Below, one piece after another: positions 54,204 through 63,656 of a DNA stretch of 64,000 nt (its first letter is position 1; every line of letters starts with the position of its first letter). The notes beneath the pieces are model-generated. The model did no database searches and had not been told where the DNA came from. It saw only the letters and a list, made by a program, of their open reading frames with translations. Origin of the DNA: Vibrio maerlii (GTDB taxonomy: Bacteria > Pseudomonadota > Gammaproteobacteria > Enterobacterales > Vibrionaceae); the NCBI RefSeq assembly GCF_003415655.1, contig NZ_QRHC01000014.1:35243-99242 (forward strand), given 5' to 3'. Position numbers and translations under genes: made by a program.

Positions 54204-57077
54204 TTAAAGCGCAGCAATCGTCGCTTTCTGCTCTTCTAGCTTAGCTAGTGTTTCCTGGTAACCCACTAGCTTTTCACGCTCTTTCGCAATAACCGCTTCA
54301 GGTGCTTTGGCAACGAAGCCTTCGTTACCTAGCTTGCCTTCGATACGTTTGATTTCGCCGTGAGTTTTCTTCACTTCTTTATCAAGACGAGCAAGCTCTG
54401 CATCTTTGTCGATAAGGCCTGCCATTGGGATCATCAGCTCAGACTTGCCAACTAGTTTAGTTGCACATGCTGGTGTGTCGGCATCTTGAGCAAGAACTGT
54501 CAGGCTATCTAGCTTAGCAAGAGAGTTTAGAACGACCTTGTTTGCTTCGATACGCGCTGCATCTTTCTCATCTGCTACTTTGATCATAACTTCTAGGCCT
54601 TTGCTAGGAGCAATGTCATATTCTGCACGTAGGTTACGGATAGCAGTGATGAACGTCTTAACCCACTCGATGTCTTCTACGATCTCAGCGTTGAAGTTAT
54701 CTTCGTTAAACTGAGGAAGCGCTTGAGTCATGATTGTCTCGCCCTCAACACCGTCTACTAGCGGCTTAACGCTCTGCCAGATAGATTCAGTGATGTAAGG
54801 AAGAACAGGGTGAGCAAGACGTAGCGTCTTCTCTAGAACTGTAATCAGCATGTGGCGAGTTGCAACTTGCTGCGCTTCAGTGCCTTTCCATAGAACCGGT
54901 TTAGTCAGCTCTAAGTACCAGTCACAGAATTGGTTCCAGATGAATTCGTAAAGCGTGTTCGCTGCCATGTCTAGACGGTAGTTGTCTAGGTGAGCGTTAA
55001 ACTCTTTCGCTGCTAGCTCAAACTGAGATTCAATCCACTTATCTGCTAGAGAGAACTCAAGGTTAGCGCGCTCTTCAGTCGATAGTGACATGCCACAATC
55101 GTGCTCTTCTGTGTTCATCAGTACGTAACGGCTTGCGTTCCATAGCTTGTTACAGAAGTTACGGTAACCTTCAAGACGCTTCATGTCCCAGTTGATGTCA
55201 CGACCAGTAGAAGCCATCGCAGCAAGAGTGAAACGCAATGCATCTGTACCGTATGGTTCGATACCGTTTTCAAACGTCTTACGTGTGTTCTTCTCGATCT
55301 TCTTCGCTAGCTGAGGCTGCATCATGTTGCCACAACGCTTTTCAACTAGAGACTCAAGGTCGATACCATCAATCATGTCGATAGGGTCAAGAACGTTACC
55401 CTTAGACTTAGACATCTTGTCACCGTTCTCGTCACGGATAAGACCCGTTACGTAAACCGTCTTGAATGGTACTTGTGCTTTACCATTTTCATCTTTGTTG
55501 AAGTGCATGGTCATCATGATCATACGCGCAACCCAGAAGAAGATGATGTCGAAGCCTGTTACTAGAACGTCTGAAGGGTGGAATGTCTTCAGGTCTTCAG
55601 TTTGCTCTGGCCAGCCTTGAGTACCGAACGTCCATAGTGCAGAAGAGAACCATGTATCCAGTACGTCGTCGTCTTGGCGAAGAACAACAACAGGTGCAAG
55701 GTTGTTGTTTGCACGCACTTCTTCTTCAGTACGGCCTACATATACGTTGCCGTCGTTGTCGTACCATGCTGGGATACGGTGACCCCACCAAAGTTGACGA
55801 GAGATACACCAGTCTTGAATGTCACGCATCCAAGAGAAGTACATGTTTTCGTACTGCTTAGGAACGAACTGAATGTCACCATCTTCAACCGCTTTAACAG
55901 CAGGCTCTGCAAGAGGTGCAGCACGTACGTACCACTGGTCCGTTAGCATTGGTTCGATAACCACGCCACCACGGTCGCCGTAAGGTACTGTTAGATCGTG
56001 ATCTTTGATTTCGTCTAGAAGGCCCAGCTCTTCGAATTTAGCAACGATCGCTTTACGAGCAGCAAAACGCTCCATACCTTGGAATTCTTCAGGTAGGTCA
56101 GTTGCGTAAACATCGCTTGCTTCGCCGTTCGTGCAGAACACTTCAGCTTCGCTGCGGATGTTTGCATCGAACGTCAGGATGTTGATCATTGGTAGCTTAC
56201 AACGCTTACCAACTTCGTAGTCGTTAAAGTCGTGTGCAGGAGTGATCTTCACACAACCAGTACCTTTCTCCATGTCAGCGTGCTCATCACCTACGATAGG
56301 GATGCGACGCTCAACAAGAGGAAGTAGGATTTCTTTACCGATCAGATCTTTGTAACGAGGATCTTCTGGGTTAACAGCAACGCCAGTATCACCAAGCATG
56401 GTTTCTGGACGAGTTGTTGCAACGACAATGTAGTCTTTGCCTTCAGCCGTCTTAACGCCATCAGCTAGTGGGTAGCGGAAGTGCCACATGTGGCCTTTTT
56501 TATCTTTGTTTTCAACTTCAAGATCAGAGATAGCTGTGTGCAGCTTAGGATCCCAGTTTACTAGACGCTTACCACGGTAGATTAGGTCTTCTTCGTATAG
56601 ACGAACAAACACTTCTTGAACTGCGTTAGACAGGCCGTCATCCATAGTGAAACGCTCACGGTCCCAGTCTACCGATGCACCAAGGCGACGAAGCTGCTTA
56701 GTGATCGTGCCACCAGACTCGTTCTTCCATTCCCAGATCTTGTCGATGAAGGCATCACGACCGTAATCGTGCTTAGTTTTGCCTTCTTCTGCAGCGATCT
56801 TACGCTCAACAACCATTTGAGTTGCGATACCAGCGTGGTCAGTACCTACCTGCCAAAGGGTGTTTTTGCCCTTCATACGCTCAGCACGGATCAGAGTATC
56901 CATGATCGTATCTTGGAACGCGTGGCCCATGTGTAGGCTACCAGTGACGTTCGGTGGCGGGATCATGATGCTGTATGATTCTTTCGTCGTGTCACCGTGT
57001 GGCTTAAAGTAGCCTTTCTCTTCCCAAGCTTGGTAAAGAGCTTGTTCAATTGAAGTTGGGTTGTATGTCTTTTCCAT
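54204..57077 (-). CDS. valS: Valyl-tRNA synthetase
   Basis: Class I synthetase of 957 residues (start taken at MEKTYNPTSIEQALY; an ATG three codons earlier is possible, both with weak ribosome sites). The HIGH motif is PPNVTGSLHMGH (HMGH at about 49-52), KMSKS is DKMSKSKGN, the editing domain lies between, and a C-terminal coiled coil (about 885-955, KEVKKTHGEIKRIEGKLG) is present. The order pepA-holC-valS is as in E. coli. Confidence 0.97.
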   Translation of the reverse strand: MEKTYNPTSIEQALYQAWEEKGYFKPHGDTTKESYSIMIPPPNVTGSLHMGHAFQDTIMDTLIRAERMKGKNTLWQVGTDHAGIATQMVVERKIAAEEGKTKHDYGRDAFIDKIWEWKNESGGTITKQLRRLGASVDWDRERFTMDDGLSNAVQEVFVRLYEEDLIYRGKRLVNWDPKLHTAISDLEVENKDKKGHMWHFRYPLADGVKTAEGKDYIVVATTRPETMLGDTGVAVNPEDPRYKDLIGKEILLPLVERRIPIVGDEHADMEKGTGCVKITPAHDFNDYEVGKRCKLPMINILTFDANIRSEAEVFCTNGEASDVYATDLPEEFQGMERFAARKAIVAKFEELGLLDEIKDHDLTVPYGDRGGVVIEPMLTDQWYVRAAPLAEPAVKAVEDGDIQFVPKQYENMYFSWMRDIQDWCISRQLWWGHRIPAWYDNDGNVYVGRTEEEVRANNNLAPVVVLRQDDDVLDTWFSSALWTFGTQGWPEQTEDLKTFHPSDVLVTGFDIIFFWVARMIMMTMHFNKDENGKAQVPFKTVYVTGLIRDENGDKMSKSKGNVLDPIDMIDGIDLESLVEKRCGNMMQPQLAKKIEKNTRKTFENGIEPYGTDALRFTLAAMASTGRDINWDMKRLEGYRNFCNKLWNASRYVLMNTEEHDCGMSLSTEERANLEFSLADKWIESQFELAAKEFNAHLDNYRLDMAANTLYEFIWNQFCDWYLELTKPVLWKGTEAQQVATRHMLITVLEKTLRLAHPVLPYITESIWQSVKPLVDGVEGETIMTQALPQFNEDNFNAEIVEDIEWVKTFITAIRNLRAEYDIAPSKGLEVMIKVADEKDAARIEANKVVLNSLAKLDSLTVLAQDADTPACATKLVGKSELMIPMAGLIDKDAELARLDKEVKKTHGEIKRIEGKLGNEGFVAKAPEAVIAKEREKLVGYQETLAKLEEQKATIAAL

Positions 57078-57169
57078 AGTACTCATTTACTGGATACGTT
57101 GATGGTTATCGTAGTCAATCTTTATAAGTGAACTCTCTAGAAGGAGAGCTTAACTATAAGGATTGACGG

Positions 57170-57622
57170 TTAAGGATGCTGGATCTCAATGGTTTGCAGT
57201 TGATACCCTGCTTGACGGTAAATTTTATACCTTTCTCGAGCCAGTTGCTTAGCTTTTTCTTCGCAAGGGACGAAGTCTACCACTTGAGCAAAGGCGTTCG
57301 CAAAGGTTGTCTGATTATCCGCCAGATTTATTACGAGTTGTCGGTTCCAACTGTGTTTGGCTCCGATAAAGCCTATTTCAACATTGGTCGCATATTTGGG
57401 GCCTTCTCCCACCAAATTGTGGGCGAGATAATGCTCGGGTGGTTGCTGCCAGAACAGTTCAGCCAGTTCTTCTGCATGTGTACGGTCATTGCAACTAAGC
57501 AGAACTTTTGCTCCTTGGGTTGCGAAGTGGCGTGCTAGAAAAATCACATACTCATTGAAACCCGTTGAGTTTGCCTGAGGCGAGTTTTCATTCACTATGT
57601 AAAAGGTTGCGGTCTGATTCAT
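57170..57622 (-). CDS. holC: DNA polymerase III subunit chi
   Basis: 150 residues, HolC family (MNQTATFYIV, FATQGAKVLLSCNDRTHAEELAELFW, FIGAKHSWNRQLVINLA). Chi joins psi in the clamp-loader complex and binds SSB. It lies between pepA and valS, 84 to 93 bases before valS. Confidence 0.95.
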   Translation of the reverse strand: MNQTATFYIVNENSPQANSTGFNEYVIFLARHFATQGAKVLLSCNDRTHAEELAELFWQQPPEHYLAHNLVGEGPKYATNVEIGFIGAKHSWNRQLVINLADNQTTFANAFAQVVDFVPCEEKAKQLARERYKIYRQAGYQLQTIEIQHP

Positions 57623-57672
57623 CTTTGTCTCAACACACCTAAGCCACCGGCTTTAGCTGAAAATCGGTAATA

Positions 57673-57696
57673 AAAAAGGGCGCTTAGCGCCCTTTC
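57673..57696 (-). terminator. Terminator after pepA
   Basis: 9-bp stem AAAGGGCGC (57676-57684) / GCGCCCTTT (57688-57696), loop TTA, with T run on the minus strand (57678-57673). Confidence 0.9.
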
Positions 57697-57705
57697 TGTG
57701 AAGAT

Positions 57706-59214
57706 TTACTCTTCAATCTCGTCGCCTGCTCGGTTCAGTAAGAACTGGACAAGCATTGAGACTGGACGGCCTGTTGAGCCTTTCGCTGCACCTGACTTCC
57801 ATGCAGTACCAGCAATATCAACGTGTGCCCAGTTGTACTTCTTAGCGAACTTAGACAGGAAACAACCCGCAGTAATAGTGCCACCAGGGCGACCACCGAT
57901 GTTTGCCATATCTGCAAACGGGCTGTTTAACTGCTCATGGAATTCGTCAGCCATTGGTAGACGCCATGCGCGGTCACCTGCTTGCTCAGAAGCGTTTACT
58001 AGCTCGTGAGAAAGTGGGTTGTGGTTTGAGATAACACCACTGATGTGATGACCAAGTGCGATAACACATGCACCTGTTAGTGTCGCAACGTCAACAACAC
58101 ACTCTGGTTCAAAACGTTCAACGTAAGTTAGCGCATCACAAAGTACTAAGCGACCTTCAGCATCCGTATTTAGAACCTCAACTGTCTGACCTGACATGGT
58201 AGTTAGGATGTCACCTGGACGGTAAGCGTTGCTACCTGGCATGTTTTCACACCCGGCTAAAATTGCTACCACGTTGATAGGTAGGTTTAGTTTAGCCAGC
58301 GCTTTCATTGTACCGAATACCGATGCCGCACCACACATGTCGTACTTCATTTCATCCATACCTTCGCCAGGCTTAAGCGAGATACCGCCTGAATCGAATG
58401 TTAGACCTTTACCGATCAGTACGATTGGCTTCGCGTCTGGATCTGGATTGCCCTTGTACTCCATGATAGACATCATAGATTCATTCTTAGAGCCACGACC
58501 TACTGCTAGGTAAGAAGTCATGCCCAGTTTTTCCATCTCTTCTTCACCGATGATCTTAGTCGATACGGTTTCGAAATCGTCAGCTAAACGACGTGCTTGA
58601 GAGGCAAGGTATGCAGGGTTAGCAATGTTTGGTGGCATGTTGCCAAGGTCTTTCGATGCTTTCACACCTGAAGATACCGCTAGCCCGTGAGCAATTGCCT
58701 TTTCACCAAGGTTGAGCTCACGACGTGTTGGTACGTTAAATACAAGCTTGCGCAGCGGGCGGCGAGTTTCTGGTTTGTTGCTCTTGAACTGATCGAATGT
58801 GTACAGACCGTCTTTCGTTGCTTCAACCGCTTGACGTACTTTCCAGTAGGTGTCGCGACCTTTAACGTGCAGCTCTGTTAGGAAACATACCGCTTCCATA
58901 GAGCCCGTTTCGTTTAGCGTGCTGATCGTTTTTTGGATGATCTCTTTGTATTGACGCTCACCTAGTTCACGCTCTTTACCGCAGCCAACAAGTAGAACAC
59001 GTTCTGACAGTACTCCAGGCACTTGATGCAGAAGCAACATTTGGCCAGGCTTACCTTCTAGATCACCGCGACGAAGTAGTGAGCTGATGTAACCATCACT
59101 GATCTTATCAAGCTGCTCCGCTACTGGAGAAAGACGACGTGGTTCGAATACGCCCACAACGATACATGCGCTACGTTGTTTTTCTGGACTGCCACTTTTT
59201 ACACTGAACTCCAT
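57706..59214 (-). CDS. pepA: Leucyl aminopeptidase PepA
   Basis: 502 residues from ATG 59214, with GGAG 6 bases upstream; a start 10 codons earlier lacks a site. M17 peptidase motifs are GKGLTFDSGGISLKPG (metal Lys and Asp) and the signature NTDAEGRL near 350. It is a zinc/manganese hexamer; in E. coli it also binds DNA in carAB control and XerCD recombination. It is divergent from lptF, as usual. Confidence 0.97.
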   Translation of the reverse strand: MEFSVKSGSPEKQRSACIVVGVFEPRRLSPVAEQLDKISDGYISSLLRRGDLEGKPGQMLLLHQVPGVLSERVLLVGCGKERELGERQYKEIIQKTISTLNETGSMEAVCFLTELHVKGRDTYWKVRQAVEATKDGLYTFDQFKSNKPETRRPLRKLVFNVPTRRELNLGEKAIAHGLAVSSGVKASKDLGNMPPNIANPAYLASQARRLADDFETVSTKIIGEEEMEKLGMTSYLAVGRGSKNESMMSIMEYKGNPDPDAKPIVLIGKGLTFDSGGISLKPGEGMDEMKYDMCGAASVFGTMKALAKLNLPINVVAILAGCENMPGSNAYRPGDILTTMSGQTVEVLNTDAEGRLVLCDALTYVERFEPECVVDVATLTGACVIALGHHISGVISNHNPLSHELVNASEQAGDRAWRLPMADEFHEQLNSPFADMANIGGRPGGTITAGCFLSKFAKKYNWAHVDIAGTAWKSGAAKGSTGRPVSMLVQFLLNRAGDEIEE

Positions 59215-59405
59215 TTGTACTCCTACATCCTGAAGACAAATCAAACTAAATGTTAGATAATGAAATCTTACTTGTTGAATCCTATAATGGAATCAAGTGA
59301 CCAGTAAGCATGAAACACTTAGTTAAAAATTAAAAAAATAAAAGGTTCAACGGGAAATTATAGTGATTCAATCAAAAAAACAAGTTTTGTATAGGTAATT
59401 TCAGC

Positions 59406-60506
59406 GTGATTATTGTCAGATATTTGATCCGCGAGACACTCAAAAGCCAATTTGCGATCTTTTTTGTTCTATTTTTAGTCTTCATTAGTCAAAAATTCAT
59501 TACTGTTTTGGCTGATGCGTCCGATGGTGATATCCCCGCGCGTCTAATTCTTTCTATTGTTGGTTTGAATATGCCAACAATGGGTCTACTCATGCTTCCA
59601 TTAAGCCTATTTATTGGCATCTTGCTCACTTTCGGCCGTCTGTATGCAGAAAGTGAAATTACGGTAATGAACGCAACGGGTATTGGTAATAAATTTCTAA
59701 TTCAAGCGGCACTATATCTTGCATTACTTACCGGTGGTGTCGCAGCATTCAATTCACTGTGGCTTGCACCATGGAGTCAGGACCGTGAAGCTCAATTAAT
59801 GGAAGAGGTCGCGGCACAAAATAGTGTCGATTTGATCAAGAAAGGACAGTTTCAACGCACTCCAGATGGCTCGTCGGTAGTGTTCATTGATGATATTGAA
59901 GATAACAAGTTGACCAACGTGTTTGTTGCTCAGCTGCGCCCGCGTGATTCCATACTTCCAAGTGTTATGTTTTCTGACTCGGGTGATGTAAAAGAGTACA
60001 ACGATGGCCGCCAGGTAATAACCATGTATGACGGTACTCGGTACGAAGGTGTGCCAACACGCGTTGATTATATGGTGACTCACTTTAATGAATACGATGG
60101 CTTAATTGGTCAACGAGAAGTGAAGCAAAAAGGTCGTGATTGGGAAGCGTTACCAACGTTGGCACTTGTTGGGCATCCTGATCTTTCTGCCAAAGCTGAG
60201 CTTCAATGGCGTATCTCGCTGATAGTGTGTATTCCTCTTTTAACCATGTTGGTGGTTCCGTTATCAGCAGTGAACCCCCGCCAAGGTCGTTTTGCTAAGA
60301 TGGGGCCGGCAATTCTGATATATCTTGCTTACTTCCTCGCGATGAGTGCAACTAAGTCAGCAATCGAAGATGGTGGCATCCCTGCGTATATTGGAATGTG
60401 GCCAATCAACATTGCACTTTTCTTGGCAGCTGTAGTGGCCAACTCTATGGATAGTATTCCTGTTCGTCGTTTCAAAGATAAACTCAAGCAACGTAAGGCA
60501 GCATAA
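59406..60506 (+). CDS. lptF: LPS export permease LptF
   Basis: 366 residues, GTG start. Three helices at the N-terminus (about 12-120) and three at the C-terminus (about 270-355) flank a periplasmic beta-jellyroll, as in the YjgP/YjgQ family (RYLIRETLKSQFAIFFVLFL..., PLSAVNPRQGRFAKMGPAIL). It forms LptB2FG with LptG and the LptB encoded at 34.6 kb. lptG starts 3 bases after its stop. Confidence 0.96.
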   Translation: MIIVRYLIRETLKSQFAIFFVLFLVFISQKFITVLADASDGDIPARLILSIVGLNMPTMGLLMLPLSLFIGILLTFGRLYAESEITVMNATGIGNKFLIQAALYLALLTGGVAAFNSLWLAPWSQDREAQLMEEVAAQNSVDLIKKGQFQRTPDGSSVVFIDDIEDNKLTNVFVAQLRPRDSILPSVMFSDSGDVKEYNDGRQVITMYDGTRYEGVPTRVDYMVTHFNEYDGLIGQREVKQKGRDWEALPTLALVGHPDLSAKAELQWRISLIVCIPLLTMLVVPLSAVNPRQGRFAKMGPAILIYLAYFLAMSATKSAIEDGGIPAYIGMWPINIALFLAAVVANSMDSIPVRRFKDKLKQRKAA

Positions 60507-60509
60507 TTC

Positions 60510-61580
60510 GTGTTTAAGATTTTAGACCTTTATATAGGTAGAACCATTATCGCGACCTCAACCTTGGTACTGGTTACCTTGGTTGGCTTATCGGGCATCA
60601 TTAAATACGTTGAACAATTGAGAAAGGTAGGCCGTGGTACTTTCGATCTGTTGCAGGCGCTTTACTTCGTTATTTTGAGTATCCCTCGTGATATCGAGAT
60701 GTTCTTCCCTATGGCGGCGCTATTAGGTTCTTTGATTGCACTTGGTATGTTAGCATCAAGCTCTGAATTAGTGGTCATGCAAGCTTCTGGTTACTCGAAG
60801 CTTGATATCGGTTTGTCAGTTCTAAAGACAGCAGTTCCCTTGATGTTAATCGTTATGCTGCTTGGTCAGTGGGGCGCACCACAAGCGCAAAAGATGGCGC
60901 GTGAGCTAAGAGCATTCTCTATCTCTGGTGGTAATATTGCATCGGTATTGAGTGGTGTCTGGGCAAGGGATGCGAATGACTTTATCTTTATCGGTCGTGT
61001 GGATGATGATGAGCTGCGTGTGCTCAACATGTGGCGCTTCGATGATGAAAAAAATCTCGATACTGTTATTTTTGCTAAGAAGGTTGATTACATCGGTGAC
61101 AATGAGTGGATGATGAAAGATGTGCAAATCACTCATATGGACAATCAACAAGAGCTATATAAAGAAGAACTACCAACATATCGTTGGAAAACTTCTTTGG
61201 CTCCAGACAAGTTGCAGGTCGTTACGGTGAAACCAGAAGAGTTAGCGCTGAGCGGATTGTATGATTATGTGACTTACTTGAAAGCTTCTGAGCAGGATGC
61301 CTCTCGTTATGAATTAGCCTTCTGGCGTAAACTGACACAACCTCTCTCTATCGCCGTAATGATGTTGATGGCTCTGTCGTTTGTATTCGGTCCGTTACGA
61401 AGTGTGACGATGGGGGCTCGAATACTATCGGGTGTTATTGCTGGATTCACCTTCTATATATCGAGTGAGTTTTTTGGGCCACTCAGCCTCGTTTACGGTT
61501 TTCCTCCAGCACTCGGTGCCGTCGCTCCAAGTTTGGCTTTCTTAATGGTAGCTATCCTGCTGTTAAGACGAAAACTCTAA
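60510..61580 (+). CDS. lptG: LPS export permease LptG
   Basis: 356 residues, GTG start. Same architecture as LptF: N-terminal helices (LDLYIGRTIIATSTLVLVTL), periplasmic domain, C-terminal helices (FVFGPLRSVTMGARI, FGPLSLVYGFPPALGAVAPS). It forms the V-shaped cavity that takes LPS from the membrane. It ends with a strong terminator. Confidence 0.96.
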   Translation: MFKILDLYIGRTIIATSTLVLVTLVGLSGIIKYVEQLRKVGRGTFDLLQALYFVILSIPRDIEMFFPMAALLGSLIALGMLASSSELVVMQASGYSKLDIGLSVLKTAVPLMLIVMLLGQWGAPQAQKMARELRAFSISGGNIASVLSGVWARDANDFIFIGRVDDDELRVLNMWRFDDEKNLDTVIFAKKVDYIGDNEWMMKDVQITHMDNQQELYKEELPTYRWKTSLAPDKLQVVTVKPEELALSGLYDYVTYLKASEQDASRYELAFWRKLTQPLSIAVMMLMALSFVFGPLRSVTMGARILSGVIAGFTFYISSEFFGPLSLVYGFPPALGAVAPSLAFLMVAILLLRRKL

Positions 61581-61594
61581 AATGTGTGAATAAT

Positions 61595-61628
61595 AAAAGA
61601 GGGAAGGCAAATGCCTTCCCTCTTTTAC
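61595..61628. terminator. Terminator between lptG and the RDD gene
   Basis: 14-bp stem AAAAGAGGGAAGGC (61595-61608) / GCCTTCCCTCTTTT (61613-61626), loop AAAT. A/T tracts on both sides allow use by both converging genes. Confidence 0.92.
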
Positions 61629-61645
61629 ATGTGTTTGTCGTTGAA

Positions 61646-62119
61646 CTAGTTTGCTTTTGGTAGTACGACAATCTCTGTATTCGCCCAAATGTCTTGGAAA
61701 CCGCGTTTCTCTGTATCAAACGGAACGGTAAGATTCGCCAAACCAAATGCTGAAGTAGCGATACGGATCAAACACTGAGTCAGGGTAATTGGCTTACCAG
61801 TGGTGCTTTGAAGTCTAAGCTTCCATGCTCGCATACCGAGAGTTTGTCCCGCACGAGTCCAAAAGAAAACAAAGAAGTAGACCCAGATAAACGCTAGGTA
61901 AGCGGTGTAGACTAAACTCCAAACAGGGTGGTTTGAGAGCAGGTCACTTACATCTACGTAACTGCCATAATTCATAATGCCAGTCGCCACGAGAGCTTCA
62001 AGAATGGCAATTACAATACCTGCAGCCATCATCTCAATAGCGATAATAATCAGGGCGTCATAAAACAGGGCAGCCAAGCGTCGGAATAAGCTGGCCTTTG
62101 GAAGAGTTGTTTCTGTCAT
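61646..62119 (-). CDS. RDD family membrane protein
   Basis: 157 residues from ATG 62119 (MTETTLPKASLFRRLAALFYD); an earlier start at 62173 is possible. The RDD-type motif is FRRLAALFYDALIIIAIEM; three to four helices follow, with TRAGQTLGMRAWKLRLQ, the second family signature. Some RDD proteins act in ion or solute transport, but no function can be given here. It converges with lptG. Confidence 0.88.
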   Translation of the reverse strand: MTETTLPKASLFRRLAALFYDALIIIAIEMMAAGIVIAILEALVATGIMNYGSYVDVSDLLSNHPVWSLVYTAYLAFIWVYFFVFFWTRAGQTLGMRAWKLRLQSTTGKPITLTQCLIRIATSAFGLANLTVPFDTEKRGFQDIWANTEIVVLPKAN

Positions 62120-62251
62120 AGTTTCTATACAAGATAATGAAGTTGCAGCAAGGTTAGCGAGTTGAGGATTCACTGCAAAGTAAATTTCGTATCAATAAAT
62201 GAGTTTATGATGAAATTGTGCTCAAACAAACGCTTTTTCAATATTTTGCCC

Positions 62252-62279
62252 TTGCTTGCCTGATAGGCATACGTATAAT
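62252..62279 (+). promoter_or_regulatory. Promoter of tRNA-Leu
   Basis: -35 TTGCTT (62252-62257), 16-base spacer, perfect -10 TATAAT (62274-62279), followed by GCC; the tRNA begins 30 bases on. Confidence 0.75.
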
Positions 62280-62309
62280 GCCAAACATCGAAAGGGGAAA
62301 CCCCAAGAT

Positions 62310-62394
62310 GCCGGTATGGTGAAATTGGTATACACGACGGATTCAAAATCCGTTGCCTTCGGGCGTGGCGGTTCAAGTCCGCCTACCGGTACCA
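62310..62394 (+). tRNA. tRNA-Leu (anticodon CAA)
   Basis: 85 bases with full cloverleaf. Acceptor GCCGGTA / TACCGGT with a G-T first pair, anticodon stem ACGGA / TCCGT around TTCAAAA (anticodon CAA), long variable arm GCCTTCGGGC, T arm GGCGG-TTCAAGT-CCGCC, and encoded ACCA. The long variable arm and anticodon fix it as leucine, reading UUG. Confidence 0.96.
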
Positions 62395-62399
62395 TATAC

Positions 62400-62436
62400 A
62401 GAAAGGTCGCTTCTAAAGCGGCCTTTCGTCGTTTTG
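62400..62436 (+). terminator. Terminator after tRNA-Leu
   Basis: Stem GAAAGGTCGCTT / AAGCGGCCTTTC (one T-G pair), loop CTA, followed by GTCGTTTT. A second near-identical copy lies at 62529-62555. Confidence 0.85.
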
Positions 62437-62439
62437 GGT

Positions 62440-62567
62440 GTTTGAAGCTTGAGTTTGTTGCCCTTCGTTACCTTCGCGGTGGCGGCAGGAATGCCTGTCC
62501 AATCATTCCGCCTACCGGTACCATATATAGAAAGGTCGCTTTTAAAGCGGCCTTTCGACGTTTTGGC
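62440..62567 (+). pseudogene. Degenerate second copy of the tRNA-Leu 3' half plus terminator
   Basis: The 17 bases TCCGCCTACCGGTACCA (3' T-stem, acceptor and CCA of the tRNA at 62378-62394) recur at 62507-62523, followed by a copy of the terminator; over about 60 bases only three differ. Before it, GGTGGCGG keeps the 5' T-stem, but the T loop is replaced by about 21 bases, and the 5' half of the tRNA is missing. It cannot make a working tRNA. The offset between copies is 129 bases. Confidence 0.8.
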
Positions 62568-62726
62568 TACTTTAAAAGTTATATCCCATACGTATCTCAG
62601 GCATTCATGCAGAAGTGCCTTTATCTACATTGATTTTTACTTATCTTAATATGAAGTGAATTCTTCCTAATAACTTCCATCTACTTGTCTATGATTAAAC
62701 CAAGACAAACGAAAAGGAAGTTGTGA

Positions 62727-63134
62727 ATGTATCAATTAAATCCGTATCTCTTTTTTGCAGGACGTTGTGAGGAAGCATTAGAGTTCTACCAAAAATGCTT
62801 TGGTGGTGTTGTTATAACAAAGCAATTATTTAAGGATGCGCCTCAACAAATAGAGGGAGCAGATCCTGATTGGGTCATGCACTCTGAGTTTGAAGCCTTT
62901 GGTATGAAGCTTATGCTTTCCGATGGAATGGTTGCGAAAGAGTTAACGGGTAATAATGTGGCTTTGTCATTAGTGCTTGATGACTTGGATGAGCAAGCAA
63001 GACTGTTTGATAAGCTCTCTCATGGTGGACACATTATGATGCCACTGGCAGATACTTTTTGGGGTGCTCGATTTGGTAAAGTAGAAGACCAATTTGGTAT
63101 TCGCTGGATGCTCCATTGCGAGTTGCTTAAGTAG
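62727..63134 (+). CDS. VOC/PhnB-like protein
   Basis: 135 residues of the glyoxalase/bleomycin-resistance fold, PhnB subgroup (MYQLNPYLFFAGRCEEALEFYQKCFGG, read YLFFAGRCEEALEFYQKCF; ADTFWGARFGKVEDQFGIRW). Such proteins bind a metal or small ligand as dimers; the substrate is unknown. A clear AAAGGAAG site precedes the ATG. It is a single-gene unit between the tRNA and the rrn promoter. Confidence 0.88.
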   Translation: MYQLNPYLFFAGRCEEALEFYQKCFGGVVITKQLFKDAPQQIEGADPDWVMHSEFEAFGMKLMLSDGMVAKELTGNNVALSLVLDDLDEQARLFDKLSHGGHIMMPLADTFWGARFGKVEDQFGIRWMLHCELLK

Positions 63135-63210
63135 AAGCATCGGTGATTAAGTTGGAATGCATCATTAGCACCAATTACAATCATTAGTAAAAATGATCAG
63201 TGTAAGAGTC

Positions 63211-63241
63211 GGAAAGGTCACTTTTTAGTGGCCTTTTATCT
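63211..63241 (+). terminator. Terminator after the VOC gene
   Basis: Stem AAAGGTCACT / AGTGGCCTTT (one T-G pair) around TTTTT, followed by TATCTTTT. It isolates the gene from the rrn operon. Confidence 0.85.
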
Positions 63242-63417
63242 TTTCTGGTATCGGCAGATTGAGAAAGGTCTATATAAAGAGAGCATAAGAGGGGAGAAGA
63301 ATAGCTAGTTATCCACAAGTGTTTGTGAGTAACTTGAGGGTGAAATGTTCGTAAATAAGCCTTTGGTTGGTTTTTTGTTCAAATGGCAGGTTTTTTGAAT
63401 TTATTTGCAAAAAGGGC

Positions 63418-63445
63418 TTGCTAGTGTGACAGCGATCTCTATAAT
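63418..63445 (+). promoter_or_regulatory. rrn promoter P1
   Basis: -35 TTGCTA (63418-63423), 16-base spacer, -10 TATAAT (63440-63445), then the GC-rich discriminator GCGC typical of stringently controlled rRNA promoters. Confidence 0.9.
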
Positions 63446-63566
63446 GCGCTTCCACTGACACGGCAGAGCCCACAAGGCTTCAGCGAGTAGTCAGAAGGAT
63501 GAGTAAGACAAATTAGTGATGAGTTTCTGAATAAAAAGAAATTCAAAAATAATCTCAAAAAAGTGT

Positions 63567-63594
63567 TTGACACTGAGATTTGAATCGCTAAAAT
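63567..63594 (+). promoter_or_regulatory. rrn promoter P2
   Basis: Perfect -35 TTGACA (63567-63572), 16-base spacer, -10 TAAAAT (63589-63594), discriminator GCGC. It lies 149 bases after P1. Confidence 0.88.
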
Positions 63595-63641
63595 GCGCAT
63601 CCACTTTGAGAGGAACGCAAAACGCTTCTTTCTTAAAGAAT

Positions 63642-63656
63642 TAGCTCTTTAACAAT
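63642..63656 (+). promoter_or_regulatory. rrn antitermination boxA
   Basis: AGCTCTTTAACAATT is one base from the E. coli rrn boxA (TGCTCTTTAACAATT), in its normal place in the leader; it loads NusB/S10. Confidence 0.88.

Noticed and set aside
62507..62523. Second tRNA gene
   Set aside because: Only the 3' end is present and the T loop is replaced; no anticodon arm can be drawn.
62256..62633. 125-codon ORF on + spanning the tRNA-Leu region
   Set aside because: It runs through the tRNA, both terminators and the duplicated tail; its internal repeats come from the RNA duplication, not from a protein.
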